A stretch of DNA of 64,000 nt from Rhodocollybia butyracea (GCA_015501585.1 JADNRY010000135.1:62001-126000); one strand, 5' to 3'; positions 1 to 12,755 are shown, counted from the stretch's first letter. The notes: generated from the letters alone by a model not told the origin. Translations and numbers: made by a program.

Positions 1-1310
1 TGAAGCATTCCACAATCTTATTGTCTTGTCATGTGATCCAGAAACAATTCTTTCTCCATCAGGAGAGAATGCCACAGAGTAGACTGAATCAGTGTGGCCC
101 TGGAATGGCTCACCAATGGCCTCTCCAGTTTGAGCATTCCACAATCTTATTGTGTTGTCATCAGATCCAGAAACAATCCTTTCTCCATCAGGAGAGAATG
201 CCACAGAGTAGACTGGATCAGTATGGCCCTGGAATGGCTCACCAATGGCCTCTCCAGTTTGAGCATTCCACAATCTTATTGTGTTGTCATCAGATCCAGA
301 AACAATCCTTTCTCCATCAGGAGAGAATGCCACAGACCAGACTTGATTAGTATGGCCCTGGAATGGCTCACCAATGGCCTCTCCAGTTTGAGCATTCCAC
401 AATCTTATTGTCTTGTCATGTGATCCAGAAACAATTCTTTCTCCATCAGGAGAGAATGCCACAGAGTAGACTGAATCAGTGTGGCCCTGGAATGGCTCAC
501 CAATGGCCTCTCCAGTTTGAGCATTCCACAATCTTATTGTGTTGTCATCAGATCCAGAAACAATCCTTTCTCCACCAGGAGAGAATGCCACAGAGTAGAC
601 TGAATCAGTATGGCCCTGGAATGGCTCACCAATGGCCTCTCCAGTTTGAGCATTCCACAATCTTATTGTGTTGTCATCAGATCCAGAAACAATCCTTTCT
701 CCATCAGGAGAGAATGCCACAGACAAGACTTGATTAGTATGGCCCTGGAATGGCTCACCAATGGCCTCTCCAGTTTGAGCATTCCACAATCTTATTGTCT
801 TGTCATGTGATCCAGAAACAATTCTTTCTCCATCAGGAGAGAATGCCACAGAGTAGACTGAATCAGTGTGGCCCTGGAATGGCTCACCAATGGCCTCTCC
901 AGTTTGAGCATTCCACAATCTTATTGTGTTGTCATCAGATCCAGAAACAATCCTTTCTCCATCAGGAGAGAATGCCACAGAGTAGACTGAATCAGTATGG
1001 CCCTGGAATGGCTCACCAATGGCCTCTCCAGTTTGAGCATTCCACAATCTTATTGTCTTGTCACGTGATCCAGAAACAATTCTTTCTCCATCAGGAGAGA
1101 ATGCCACAGAGAAGACTGAATCAGTATGGCCCTGGAATGGTTTACCAATGGCCTCTCCAGTTTGAGCATTCCACAATCTTATTGTATTGTCAGCTGATCC
1201 AGAAACAATTCTTTCTCCATCTGGAGAGAATGCCACAGAGAAGACTGAATCAGTATGGCCCTGGAATGGTTTACCAATGGCCTCTCCAGTTTGAGCATTC
1301 CACAATCTTA
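1..1310 (-). repeat. 129-bp WD40-coding tandem array with 387-bp higher order
   Basis: Ten full units of 129 bp (43 codons) plus a partial one lie in frame within the NACHT-WD40 gene. Units differ mainly at the codons after GHT (DSVY, DSVF, DPVY, NQVW, NQVL) and at the SxDx turn before TIRLWN (SDDN, SHDK, SRDK, SADN). From the edge to about base 870 the units recur as triplets with a 387-bp period: the same SHDK unit appears at about 1-90, 390-480 and 780-867. This indicates recent duplication of three-blade blocks. Confidence 0.9.
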
Positions 1311-3349
1311 TTGTCCAGCCAGATGAGGAAGCAATTATTCTTCCATTTGGTGAAATGCTGACTGCCAATACTCCTGACTCTGTCATCCATTTTCCCACCT
1401 GTGAGCTTCCTCTTTTAGTTTTTACTTTAAGGGTCCTTTTCAATCTTCCTAATATTCTTAATCTGTCGACCCAGAATGGAAGGATGCTCAAATACAAGTG
1501 TGGTGTCATGCCATTGACACTACTCAATGTAAAAGTTTCCACCATTTCCTTGATTCTGCTTATATCTTTAACAACATCTTTGAAAGCTCTCTTCTGCAAT
1601 GAATATCCCGTTAATTGCAAAATCTGGATACATATTTCCATGTTCCTTTTCTCCTGATATTCTCGATGTTTGGCGGCCCCAAGTAAACTCATTGCTTCAA
1701 TCCAATAGATTACTTTTTCTTTCAAAAAGCTTTTCAGATTTTCAAGTCCTGTATCATTCAGTGATGATTGCACTAGATGATACCCCCAATATCTACAGCA
1801 ATAATGCAGAGTGTCATCAATTGCATCTGCAATTTTATTTTGAATGTTGGGGACATCTTTATCAGGGATAAATGATGATGGCAAGTCAGCCATATTGAAC
1901 CTCAGGTCTTGCATAACTGTGAAACATGCATCACTCAGCAACATGTGGTGCAGCGTTGCATTACAGTAGAGCTCCTTAGCACGGCTCTGACTTGATATAT
2001 AGTCTGCAAAGGAGGCATGAAAGATGTAGATAGCCTCATCCTGCTCAGTTATATAAAGGACTGATTCCAAGTTTGAGATAGTCTCATTTACAAGTTCCAC
2101 CTCGCAATCCAGTAATTTGGCAATTACCTTACAAGGGACTGGTTGTCCAACCATGATTGCTGTGTGCAAAACTCTTAGATACAGTACATGCATATCATAT
2201 GAAACTTCATCTGAACTTGGAATAGCATTATTGACAACAGCATCATACAGCTCATCCAGACCCTTGGTCTGACTTGGATCTGTGGATTTTGCTAGAGTGA
2301 GAGCCCATGCTAATCTTTGTTTTACCAGTCCTGGTCTGGCAGTGATCCATTTTACCATTGTTGAAGCATAAATGAATAATTTGCCAGATCTTTTAGCTAA
2401 TGCCCTGATATTGCTCTCTGAAATAATTGGTATCTTTTCAAGTTTTTCTTGGAGGAATATGATGATGTCACTCTCTACCACATCCATCTCTACATTATGC
2501 AAGAAAAATCTTGCAATCTGCAAGTTCTGAAGTGGAGTAGTGAAGTATTCAGAGACATTTTTCTCTGGTCTGCTGGTCAAGAAGAATTTCAGCCCAGGCA
2601 GGGAACCTTTTGTAATAGCTGAGATAAGGGGTTCCAAAACAACATTGACTGCAAGGCACTCATCCAATGCATCAATAATAACCACTGCAGAATCTGGCTT
2701 GTCTGATTCAGTAACTTTCTTCCATGGCTTCACAATCAAATCCATCTGCATTTTTGGAGATTTTGTAGCCAGGTCTGGGTTCTCCTTCAGCAATTCCTTC
2801 AGAGCTTGATCAAATGTAGCAGAGAACTGTGCGAGCTGATAAGCAATGGTTGGAATGATCCTTTGATACTTGCTACAGCCTGGAATCTGTCTGGAACAGA
2901 AGAATGTTCCTGCCAACAGCTGCTTTTCTGCAAGCATCTCACAGACTGATTTTGCAATAGTACTTTTTCCTGTTCCAGCCATACCACAGAGCCAGTACCC
3001 TTGGGTACCCATGCTTTGTGGTTGGTCAACCCATTCTCCAATTTTTCTCAAAATCTCAACCCGAGTACCTGGGGTGCAAGATGATTTAGCATGCTCTATG
3101 CCATTATCTGCATCATAAAATGCTTCTGCAGAGTATTGTAGCTTGTTTGTGAGCATTTCCTAGATACTGTTCAGTCATACTCTTTTTAGAATGGGAATAT
3201 ATACCTTGTAGCCCTCACTTTCATTTTCTGTAACATTACACGTTATTATTAGGACAGCAGAACCAGCAGAGTTGCGTACTATAGTAGTCTCCATGAACAT
3301 TTACAAACTGGCCTCCAGTAAATTGAAAATTATGGGCTTGATGAAACAT
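1..3349 (-). CDS. NACHT-WD40 NLR-like receptor, 3' end beyond window
   Basis: Three exons on the minus strand: 3349-3280, a 23-nt microexon 3227-3205, and 3159 to beyond base 1. Introns are 52 and 45 nt, GT-AG. Exon 1 begins MFHQAH and continues with the Gly-rich FTGGQFVNVHGDY stretch common at the N-terminus of Agaricomycete NACHT proteins. Exon 3 carries the NACHT ATPase with Walker A GMAGTGKST and Walker B VVIIDALDEC followed by FFLTSRPE. A helical winged-helix-like region comes next, then WD40 blades from about base 1400 to the edge. The frame is open throughout. About ten complete 43-residue blades are visible and nearly identical to one another. By family knowledge this is a STAND sensor: the WD40 part binds a ligand and NACHT oligomerises. 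The ligand, and any allorecognition role, are inference. The stop codon is outside the window. Paralogue: 30803-34983. Confidence 0.9.
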
Positions 3350-3869
3350 TGATTGAGGAGCAGTATCGGTACGCTTTCTGATATCGATCGTTTCGAGTTT
3401 GTCCAGAGTCTATCTCAAAGAAATATAATCGTCTCAGAACAAGGTCGAGGGTCAAAGCTTAACTTTACTTTGAATGTCAACGACGGGCCAAGGCAAAAAG
3501 GATGGGATCCGGAAAGGAACAATTTAATGAGACGCCTCTTTATATGCCAAGATTGCAGTGATCTCATGACCATGCATTGATTGATCCGATCCATCAACAT
3601 CGATCCAGTTTGCACTCCTTCCAATTCACTATCCATCACGTTCTCCCGGTCATATCCGATGTTCACACCTCCTTCCTTCTGTCAACACCTTCTGTGCTCT
3701 TTTGCGAAACCTGTTGCAAAGGCGATGATGAACAGCAGCAAAGGCAATGAGAGGCAGCGAACGAAGGGAAGGGAAGTAGACCCATCATTAGTTTTATTGA
3801 CTACGTTGTCTTGTCGGAATTTAAATACTTTGTCGTTATGATACCGGTGCACATGTGGAGCCGATGAGA
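3350..3869. other. Upstream region of NACHT-WD40 gene 1
   Basis: No gene seen. Bases just above the start codon align by eye with the same region upstream of the second NACHT-WD40 gene (about 34984-35300), so promoter and 5' leader were duplicated with the gene. Short ORFs on both strands look like chance. Confidence 0.5.
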
Positions 3870-6800
3870 CTCCTACTCCGTTTCAGTCAATTCGCCTACT
3901 CCTTTGGCCGAACTGAACTCAACACTGGCACCTCTTTTCGTGCTACATAGTTTGCTGTGCTATTATACAAGCGTTCAATATTCATGGAATCGGATCACCT
4001 CGAGTATTCCTCATACCCCTCAGAGTGCTAAGTCACGTATCTGATCGAAAATTTGACCGTTATCATACATAAGTGTCATCGTGAGCACTGAACATACTAT
4101 GTACACATATAACAACGATAGTAAGTTACAGTATGAAATACAATGATTAAATGATAGCATCGAAAACTCACAAACCGCTTCGCTAGGCCACACATCCTAA
4201 CAGTACAATCTCAAACTGATGTTCTTCTGCGCCCCGTCCGCACAGAAGCAGAACCCCTATGCACGTCTATCCCCCTGATACCGCTTGTACCTTCATGTCT
4301 GTACCATCTTAATCCTTCGAGAATGAATCCCGTGCATATCCAGTACCACATCATGTTCCGTTCATCCGTTTATTCCTGTACTTGTCATCCCGTGCCCGCC
4401 GTTTGTCGTGTTTCAATCGAAGGGAAGAAAGACACGATTGGCATGCGCTAGCTGATTTACAGCGAGGAGGCTAGGAGGAGCTTTGATTCGATGAAGGTTT
4501 GAGTGTTATGAAAATGAACGACGGATTCGAGGGGTTTTCAGCAGTAGCAATGGAAGACGATCTACTGAAGGAAGCGTGGTTAGCATTTGTATTCATATTC
4601 CTAACTGACGGTGAACGTTTAAACCGTAACCGTAGCACGAGAATGATAAAGAGGGCAGAGAACCGCGATAGCGAAAACAAGCGAAAGAAACGGACTGAGG
4701 AATGTAAGCGTAAAATGAACACTCATGAAGTGAAAGCGCAAACGAGGTGCGGGACCACAGAACGTGGTACAATGAAAATAAGGTGAATGACGGGGCTGAA
4801 AATGAGAGCAAGAACGGCAAACAACCAGCGAATATCGAAGAGTGGAACTTACTGAACTCGTCGTTGCCTGCGTCTTTCACACCTCCATGATGACCATTTT
4901 CACGACCTTTCTCCAGGTCCTTCCAGCGCCTCCTCCACAAAGAGTCTCTGATTTGCAGCGACTTTCAAGACTTCCCCAGCGGCAACAGCAGAACACGCCA
5001 GTATCGGAATCATGACGGCACCGGCTCGGTAATCTACTTCGTTGCTTGAAAGAAATGCCGGTGTATTACTACTAGGATGCGTTGCAAGCGTAACTGGTCT
5101 CGAGATTGGCAGCATGCGGGTGCATCGATGTAGCAGGCAAAAGAGGTGAGTTTGTCGTCGGAAAAGTTGGGTCTATGCAACGATAGCTGAGCGCTGGGAC
5201 TTGGGTTATCAGGTATCTATCATTGGCTGTCGCGCATCTAAGGAGGATCCAGGTCAGTTCTTGACAATAAAAGAGTTCATCGGCAGTTCAAAGGGAGACG
5301 AAAGGGTGCGAATGGAACAAGCTTAAGGGAATGAGGACGGCAAAGGAGGATAAAAACGTGGAATACTGAAATCGAGAGACGGAATGGAAAGTGAACCCAG
5401 CTTACTTAGCGGAATCAACAGGCTGTGCGCGCGCGACGTTACAATTACCAGCTCAGATAAGGATGAGAGAACTACTATGGTATCGTTGACTTTTTGGCCA
5501 CGAAAAGAACCACTAGGCAGAGACGCGACATGAGAAGTAGGTACAGGCGAGGTGCTCTAACGAATGGCAGCAGTCGAGAGACAGAAGCTGGTCGCTACTC
5601 GCCTTGGAAAATAGGTACTGATGATGGAGGTGAACTTGAAGGATTAAGTGACCATGTGACGGTGGCAATTTTACATAATAATATATTAATATGGTCTGGA
5701 CGCGTAAACGCGCGCTTCGAGTACTATCCAAATATGATACCTACTGCTGGTGAAGAGTTTGGGAAACGGTATCAGAGCTGGTAGTATCACACTCGAAGAA
5801 GTCCAGTCAGAGAATCGGTAAGTCCTGTTCACTTTGTATGATTTCTTTGCATTCACTATACTATTTTTGCGTTCCTTCGTCATCCTCATTCATACACTGC
5901 CGTCTCCCTTTTGGAAAGAGTAAGGCGTGCCTTTCGATTTTCCTTCTTCCAAGACCTGACCTGTCTTTCCTTAGATGCTCTGAGGGCGAATGCGCGAAAG
6001 TCTCACCCATCCTTGTACAGATCCAACTTTTCCAACAAGCTCAAACGTCTTCTACCTACCCCTACCGTTGCACCCGCATGCCCACTCAAAAACCGCAGCT
6101 ATACATCCAGCACATTGGCATTTTGTTCTAAGGCTACGGAGTGGATTAACAAGCGGGAGCCGTCATGAATCAGATTCTAACGTGCAAAGAGGTCTGTACC
6201 GATTACAGGTCCCGGTTGGTGCTTATGCTGGAAGGACCTGGAAAGAGTCTTGAAGAGGCGGGCAACGACGAGTTTGGTACATTCCAATTTCACTTGTTTC
6301 CCTTTTTCTCTTTCGATATTCGTTCGTTATCTTCTTTTTTCGACCCGTTCGCTCGCTGGATTATACCATGCCCGGATCCCGCACTCCTTTGCCCTCTCGC
6401 TTTATCTGATATCCGTGGAGTCCATTTCACGCTTACATCCCTCACTGTTCCGTGTTCCATCGTTTCTTTTGCTATCCTGGTTTTCTGCACGCTTTACGTT
6501 CTGTCACGGTTGTGAATACTAACTACACTTTCGTCCATAGATGGTCACTGCCACTGAAAATCTCTTGAACCCGTCGATCCTGTTTGGAATTTGGTGTCCT
6601 TGCAGAACTGAGCTTCCTCCTCTCATCCCTTCGCTGCAAATGAATTGATGCCATTCACGCGCACGTCTTACTTCCCTCCGATTGAAATAGGACAAATGGT
6701 GACCGCGGGATGATAAGTACAATAACAGACGAATGAAGGAGGTACGATATAATATTGGAGGTGCCCAGGATGAGTTCTCGAACGATTAAGATAGTACGCG

Positions 6801-6970
6801 AGGGTATGAGCGCTATCAGGTGCATGAGATGGTCTACTTTTGAATCTGGTAGCAACGGGAATGGTGTGACGAAAGTCAATAAACTTGGGCAAGCCTCAGT
6901 CCGGATGGTAATGAGAGAATTCGTGGCCTAGCGGGGCTTCTGAGTTTCGGAGTTTTCTAATCTACTTGTT
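3870..6970. repeat. Duplicated block X, copy A (decayed gene-like sequence)
   Basis: Related sequence recurs at 11540-12742 plus 25012-26650 (copy B), 35280-36440 (copy C) and 47690-48760 (copy D). Sub-block X1 (4470-5160) has its gene-like frame on the minus strand, with a phrase resembling LEGPGE...AGNDE before a GTAAGT. An inverted copy of the same piece lies on the plus strand at 6165-6620. Sub-block X2 (5165-6160) has plus-strand phrases conserved between copies (for example IPTAGEEFG here and GKKTSGKEFG in copy B) followed by an intron-like stretch. All copies carry stops and shifts. I do not recognise the ancestral protein. Confidence 0.6.
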
Positions 6971-7108
6971 GTATTTCATACCGTTACTCACGATCCTTGT
7001 CAAAGTAAATAGGATGTTGCGTTTGACGGCGCCTTACCCGTTGTCAGCGGCGGTGCGGTTCTGAAATTGCCCGATGTGAAAATCGCCTCTTTCTTGCGCA
7101 CTTCCACT

Positions 7109-10100
7109 ATGCCTGAACACCGCCATAAAAATTCTGTCCAGTCGTCTTCGCTGCCTACGTCCGTTTTACCAGCTGTCTATATTGTATCTGTAGTATTCAC
7201 ACACCATTTAGATCGTTTCTTGGAGAGTCCTCCCCCAATCTCACAGCCCTGTGGGCAAAAGCGCTCGAAAATTACAAAACGGACACCGGTCAAGATCTTC
7301 AGGATCAGAAGAACATCGACTTCTCCGCCTGCCGCTCTGTCGAAGACGTAATCGGAATCCTGAAAACCCAATCAGACGGTCTCACCGCATTTCGAAAAGG
7401 GGGCGAGACAATACGGGCGGTGCTTAAACCAGTCGTGCGTCTTGTTGAGTTGTTGAATGATACAGCTGGAGAGGTTGCTGCTGCCGCGGTCCGTAGTTCT
7501 CAAAGCATATTCATTCTGATTCTTACGATGCAGCAGAGCGTACCGGGAGGAAAAACTGTCTTTGCTGCTTTTGGAGTACTAATCACTGTGCGATCTTCAA
7601 TATTCGAGTCGTGGTGTCAGGCTTACGTTGAGTTATACAGGCAGCTAAGGGCGTGAGTCAGATCTACGATGCCCTGGAAGAACTCTCTTCGCGGCTGCAA
7701 GATGCTGTCTCTCGGATCCAGATGCACCTCGGGTCGAATTGCCAACCCAGCCCCGCAATGAAAAAGATCTTTGTCCAGATACTTGTGCAAGTCCTGAAAG
7801 TGCTTGCACTATTCACAGCGTACCTAAATGGGAGTACAGGCAAACATGTCAGGGGACTCAGCAAGTATATCCCTAGGCGCATTCGTAAGTACTGTATCAT
7901 GTGGGACATTTAAGTCTAGACTTATTGGCAACACAGAACACTACCAGAAGACTCTACTTGGAAACACAGACGTGCAGAATGCACTCACTGAGCTGGACAA
8001 GCTCACGGCCAAAGAGATGCTAATGATGGCCACAGAGACAAATGTCATGGTGAAGGAAACTGCAAAGGATGTACATGATATCAAGAGTATTCACAGTGAA
8101 GTTCTTACTATTGCTACTTGTTTTCAAGCTCATTGTGTATTTCAAGTGGATGAGAAGATTACAAAATGGCTATCAGCGCCTGCCCTGACCCAATACCATA
8201 ATACCCAGTATGGCTTACAGCAGAAGGGTACTGGCAGGTGGCTTTTTGAGCTGAACTCGAAATTTTCTCAATGGAAACAAGAAAAAAACAACAGTGTTCT
8301 CTGGATACATGGGAAACGTATGGGCTCCCCTCATTTATTGCATGCAAGGCTAATATTCATATAGCTGGTAGTGGGAAGAGTGTACTATGGTATGGAATTT
8401 AAAAACTGTGCACATGTGATATATCTGATCTACTTCCAGTTCATCAGCTATTGAAGCCCTTATAGAAAAGAATGTGTTGGCATTCTTTTATTTTGACTTT
8501 CGAAACTCTGCCAAGCAAACTGTCTATGGGCTTCTCTCCTCCCTTGTTTCTCAGCTTGGATCTTGTTCTCTGCTCTGTAATAGGCTCTTGAGTGCATTCT
8601 ACAAGAAGCATGGTACTACTCATCACCAGGGTCCAACCAGCAACTTGCTTTTTCAATGCCTTGAAAGCATACTGCATGCCTTACCTGCAGTATACATTGT
8701 TCTTGATGCTCTTGATGAGTGCCCTGAGGCTACAAGGTCAAGAGAGATGTTTTCTCTCTTGAAGAAACTTATTGGAATCAAAGATGATGGTTTTCATTTG
8801 CTCATTACAAGCCGCCCAGAACAAGATATCAGGCAGGCTTTATCATCACACAAGCGCCCCAGCTCTCATCTGTCAAAACAAGCCACATACTTTGTACTTG
8901 ACATAGGTAAAACAAAGCAGCATGCTGATGATATACAGCAATATATTTCAAAGGAGGTACTAATGATGAAAGACTGGGCTTCAACTGTGCAGAGAACTGT
9001 GAAGGAAAGCCTAGCTACAAAAGCAGATGGAATGTAAGCAACTACTGACTACTCAAAAGAATTTTGTTAATTGATAATATCATCAAAGGTTTCTGCTGGC
9101 TAGCCTACAACTACAAAGCTTGCGACATTGCGCCCCAATTGCCATCAGCAGGGCTTACAAGCCCTGCCTGCTTCCCTTCATGAGACATACAAACGGATCT
9201 TTGAAGAAAACATTGACTCCATTAGCAAGCCACTTGCTTTACAGATTTTTAAATGCATTGCCTATGCTAAGCGGCCACTGTCGCCTCAAGAGCTAGCAGA
9301 GGTCTTTACCATTGACTTCAAGGAGAATGGTGATGATGTTCTTAGACCAGATTATCGTGTTAGAGATGCAGATGCTTATCTGTACAAAACTTGCTCTACT
9401 TTGATTCAGATTGTAGAGGTACAGGGGAAAAAGATTGTGCAATTTGCACACTTATCAATCCGGGACTACCTTATTTCAGGCATGCTAAACTCCAATGATG
9501 CAAATGCAATCCTTGCCAGAGTGTGTGTTTGTAACCTTATGCATCGCTTACACTTGTCAAGCTTTCCCTTTCATGGTCCCTTTCATGGTTATGCAGTGGA
9601 CCACTGGGTGGAACATGCATTGAACTCTAACGGCCTTGCGGTTGAGATTTTGGGCAATCAACTGCAGCGATTGCTGCACCCACAGTCTGCAGATCATTGG
9701 GCAGACTGGCGCAGTGAATTGGTCCTTGGATGTTCTTATGATAAGAATGCGCGGGGAATTTACTGTGCTGCTGCTCTTGGGATGACGCAGTATGTCAAAG
9801 AACGGGTGAAAGAATTCCCTGAGCATATTAATAGTGAGGGTGGCCCACTTGGGAATGCACTCTTTGCTGCATTAAATAATGGACAAGTGGAGATAGTATC
9901 AGTCCTTATTGATGCTGGTGCCAATGTAAATGCTCAAGGCAAGGATGGTGAGACACCACTACACAAGGGGGCAAGACAGGGGCATGTTGAGGTTGTGTAT
10001 TTACTTGTAGACAGTAAGGCTGCTGTTGATGCCCAGAGCAAGGTCAATTGGACTCCACTACACCTGGCAGCAGAGAATGGGCATACTAAAGTTATTCATG

Positions 10101-11446
10101 TCCTCCTAGACCATAAGGCTGCTGTTGATGCCCAGACCATGGACAATATGACTCCACTACACCTAGCAGCTGAGAATGGACATGCTGAAGCCCTTCATAT
10201 CCTCCTATACCATAAAGCTTCTGTTAATGCACGGGACAACTTGGGGAATTGGACTCCACTACACCTGGCCGCACATAATGGGCATGCTGAAGCTCTTTGT
10301 GTCCTTCTAGGCCATAAGGCTACTGTTGATGCCCGGATCAATGACAATTGGACTCCACTACACATGGCAGCATATAATGGGCATGCTGAAGTTCTTCATG
10401 TCCTTCTAAATCATAAGGCTGCTGTTGATGCCCAGACCAAGGACAATAGGACTCCACTACATGTGGCAGCATATAATGGGCATGCTCAAGTTCTTCATAT
10501 CCTCCTAGACCATAAGGCTACTGTTGATGCCCAGACCAAGGACAATTGGACTCCACTACACCTGGCAGCACATGATGGGCATGTTGAAGCTCTTTGTGCC
10601 CTCCTAGACCATAATGCTACTGTTGATGCCCAGACTAAGGACAATTGGACTCCACTACACCTGGCAGCACATGATGGGCATATTGAAGCTCTTTGTGCCC
10701 TCCTTGACCATAAGGCTACTGTTGATGCCCAGACCAAGGACAATATGACTCCACTACACCTGGCAGCACAGAATGGGCATGCTGAAGCTCTTTGCGTCCT
10801 CCTAGACCATAAGGCTACTGTTGATGCCCAGACCATGGACAATTGGACTCCACTACACCTGGCAGCATATAATGGGCATGTTGTAGCTCTTTGTGTCCTC
10901 CTAGACCATAAGGTTACTTTTGATGCCCAGATCAATGCCAATTGGACTCCACTACACCTGGCAGCACAGAATGGGCATACTGAAGCTCTTCATGTCCTTT
11001 TAAATTATAATGCTCCTGTTGATGCCCAGGACCAGGACAATTGTACTCCACTGCACCTGGCAGCAGATAATGGGCATGCTGGGGCTGTTCATGTCCTCTT
11101 GAACCACAAGGCTGCTGTTGATGCCCAGATGAAGGACAATTGTACTCCACTACACCTAGCAGCCAGGAGTGGACAAGCTGAAGTTCTTCGTGTACTTTTA
11201 GACCATAAGGCTGCTGTTGATGCCCAGGATGAGGACAATTGGACTCCACTACATCTGGCAGCACAGAATGGGCATGCTGAGGTTATTTGTACCCTCTTGG
11301 ACCATAAAGCTGCTGTTGATGCCCAGACCAAGCGCAATGCTAGGACTGCCCCACACCTGGCAGCCATGAATTGGCATGCTGAAGCTCTTCATGTCCTTCT
11401 ACACCATCAAGCTACTGTTGGTGCTCTGACCTTGGCATGCCAATAA
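7109..11446 (+). CDS. Goodbye-NACHT-ankyrin NLR-like receptor (one frameshift)
   Basis: Exons read as 7109-7158, 7212-7488, 7534-7587, 7641-7884, 7937-8317, 8365-8389, 8440-9033 and 9089-11446. All introns are 45-55 nt GT-AG and exon phases agree. The N-terminus matches the fungal STAND Goodbye domain (ALWAKALENYKTDTGQDL; VLKPVVRL; SVPGGKTVF; LDKLT). The P-loop GKPGSGKSVL is assembled across two introns. Walker B VLDALDEC and LLITSRP follow. About sixteen 33-residue ankyrin repeats fill residues from base 9840 to the stop. Between LQSLRHC and PNCHQQGLQ (about 9125-9135, a GCGCCCC run) the frame moves by one base, so the literal sequence is broken there. This may be a real mutation or a consensus error. 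Role by family: intracellular sensing with ankyrins as recognition domain; ligand unknown. Confidence 0.88.
9840..11440 (+). repeat. 99-bp ankyrin-coding tandem array
   Basis: About sixteen 99-bp units encode NWTPLHLAAxNGHAEAL...VDAQTKD-type ankyrin repeats. Units are very similar at DNA level. They differ mostly at the residue before TPLH (W, M, R, C), at the residue after LAA (E, H, Y, Q, D, R) and just after GH. That pattern fits homogenised repeats with variable binding-face positions. Confidence 0.9.
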
Positions 11447-11505
11447 GATTCCACTAAACCTGGCAGCACAAAATAGGCAAGGTGAAGCTCTTCATTTTGA
11501 TGACT
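11447..11505 (+). pseudogene. Decayed extra ankyrin unit after the stop
   Basis: Immediately after the stop codon the DNA still reads IPLNLAAQNRQGEALH in another frame, clearly an ankyrin unit. The last in-frame repeat is also degraded (TAPHLAAMNWH). The array was longer and was truncated by a frame change. Confidence 0.8.
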
Positions 11506-11539
11506 GACTTCAGCTATCTTCTTTCACTCATATCGACCC

Positions 11540-12742
11540 CACCCAGTAAATCCGCCCATGCCTTTGGCCAAACCAAACACAGCACCTTCCTGTACCTCTC
11601 ATGCACTACATAAATTGCTGTTCTAGTGCAAAACTGAGCCATCATTATTTGCAAAATTCAGAAAGTTTTTCTCATCACCTCCACTGAATCCACACCACTC
11701 AAGTGAGAGACAAGTCACATTGAATCTAACCAGAAGTCTGACCATTATCATAATGCTACATTTGTAACCCCATTACCGTATGAAATACAATGAATAAATG
11801 ATAGCGTCAAATCTCACAAACCACAACGCTAGGCCGCACATCCTCACGCTACCATGTCCGGACTGGGTCTTCCACAAGTCCAGTAACCTCCATTGCATCA
11901 TTGCCGTTGCCACCCCATTATGCTCCTGCACTCTGACCGCGTAGAAGCAGAACATACATACACAGTCTTTCACATCAATACACCCAATTGCCTTATAGCC
12001 ACACCGACCATCTTAATCCTTTGAGAACTCACTCCGGCATGCACCTCTAGTACCATATTGTGCTCTCTTCATTCATCTGTTGGTGTACTTGTCTTACCAT
12101 GGTCACCATTTGTCCTGTTTCAATCAAAAGGAAGTACTAAAAATGTGCGCCCAAATGGTATGCACAAGTACAATGGCGCATAGAAGCTCTGGTTAGGTTT
12201 GTGTGTTACAAAATTGAGGTACAGAGCAGTAGCAGTGGAAGAGGATGGCTAGTATTTGCATTGATATTAGTTCAATGGATGTACAAGGCATGGTTTCAGC
12301 TCCAAAAAGGAGCAACTGACAGATTTGAGAGGTTTTCAGCAGTAGTAACGGAAGACAATCTACGAAAGGAAAAGAGGTTAGTGTTTGTATTGCTATTCAC
12401 AATAGTGATAGAACAAGTAAGCACAAACGACGAACTGAGTGTGGTACCCAAACATGTGCATGAACACATGAATGTTGGAATTCTAGAACCCCAAGACCAG
12501 TAAATGAATGTGCTGAAAGCGAGAGGACAAATGGCCAACAACGGAACAAGCAAAATTGTAGCTTATCAAACCGGTCATTACACACCCCTTGCACACCTCT
12601 TGAGGTCTTGTACCAACTTCCAATGGCAAGACTTCCCCAGATATAGCAGCAGGACACATCAAAATTGGATTCATGACAACATCCACTTGTAGCTTTGGAA
12701 GTGTATGTTTCAAGTGTAACTGTGTTTTTGAGGCCGGTGGGA
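11540..12742. repeat. Duplicated block X, copy B left part
   Basis: Aligns by eye with 3890-5110, including GAGGTTTTCAGCAGTAGTAA and AGCAGGACACATCAAAATTG. The alignment stops at 12742 and resumes at 25012, because a DNA element is inserted between. No intact gene remains. Confidence 0.65.
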
Positions 12743-12755
12743 CATCAGGAAAAGT
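12743..12755 (+). repeat. Left terminal inverted repeat of Plavaka-like element
   Basis: CATCAGGAAAAGT, exact reverse complement of 24999-25011, flanked by GA. Confidence 0.8.

Noticed and set aside
21..1361. Long plus-strand ORFs with repeated FLHQERMPQ-type peptides
   Set aside because: They are the antisense of the WD40 repeats; the minus frame has clear NACHT and WD40 motifs and introns.
10495..11367. Minus-strand ORFs over the ankyrin region
   Set aside because: Shadows of the 99-bp ankyrin units, which are the coding frame.
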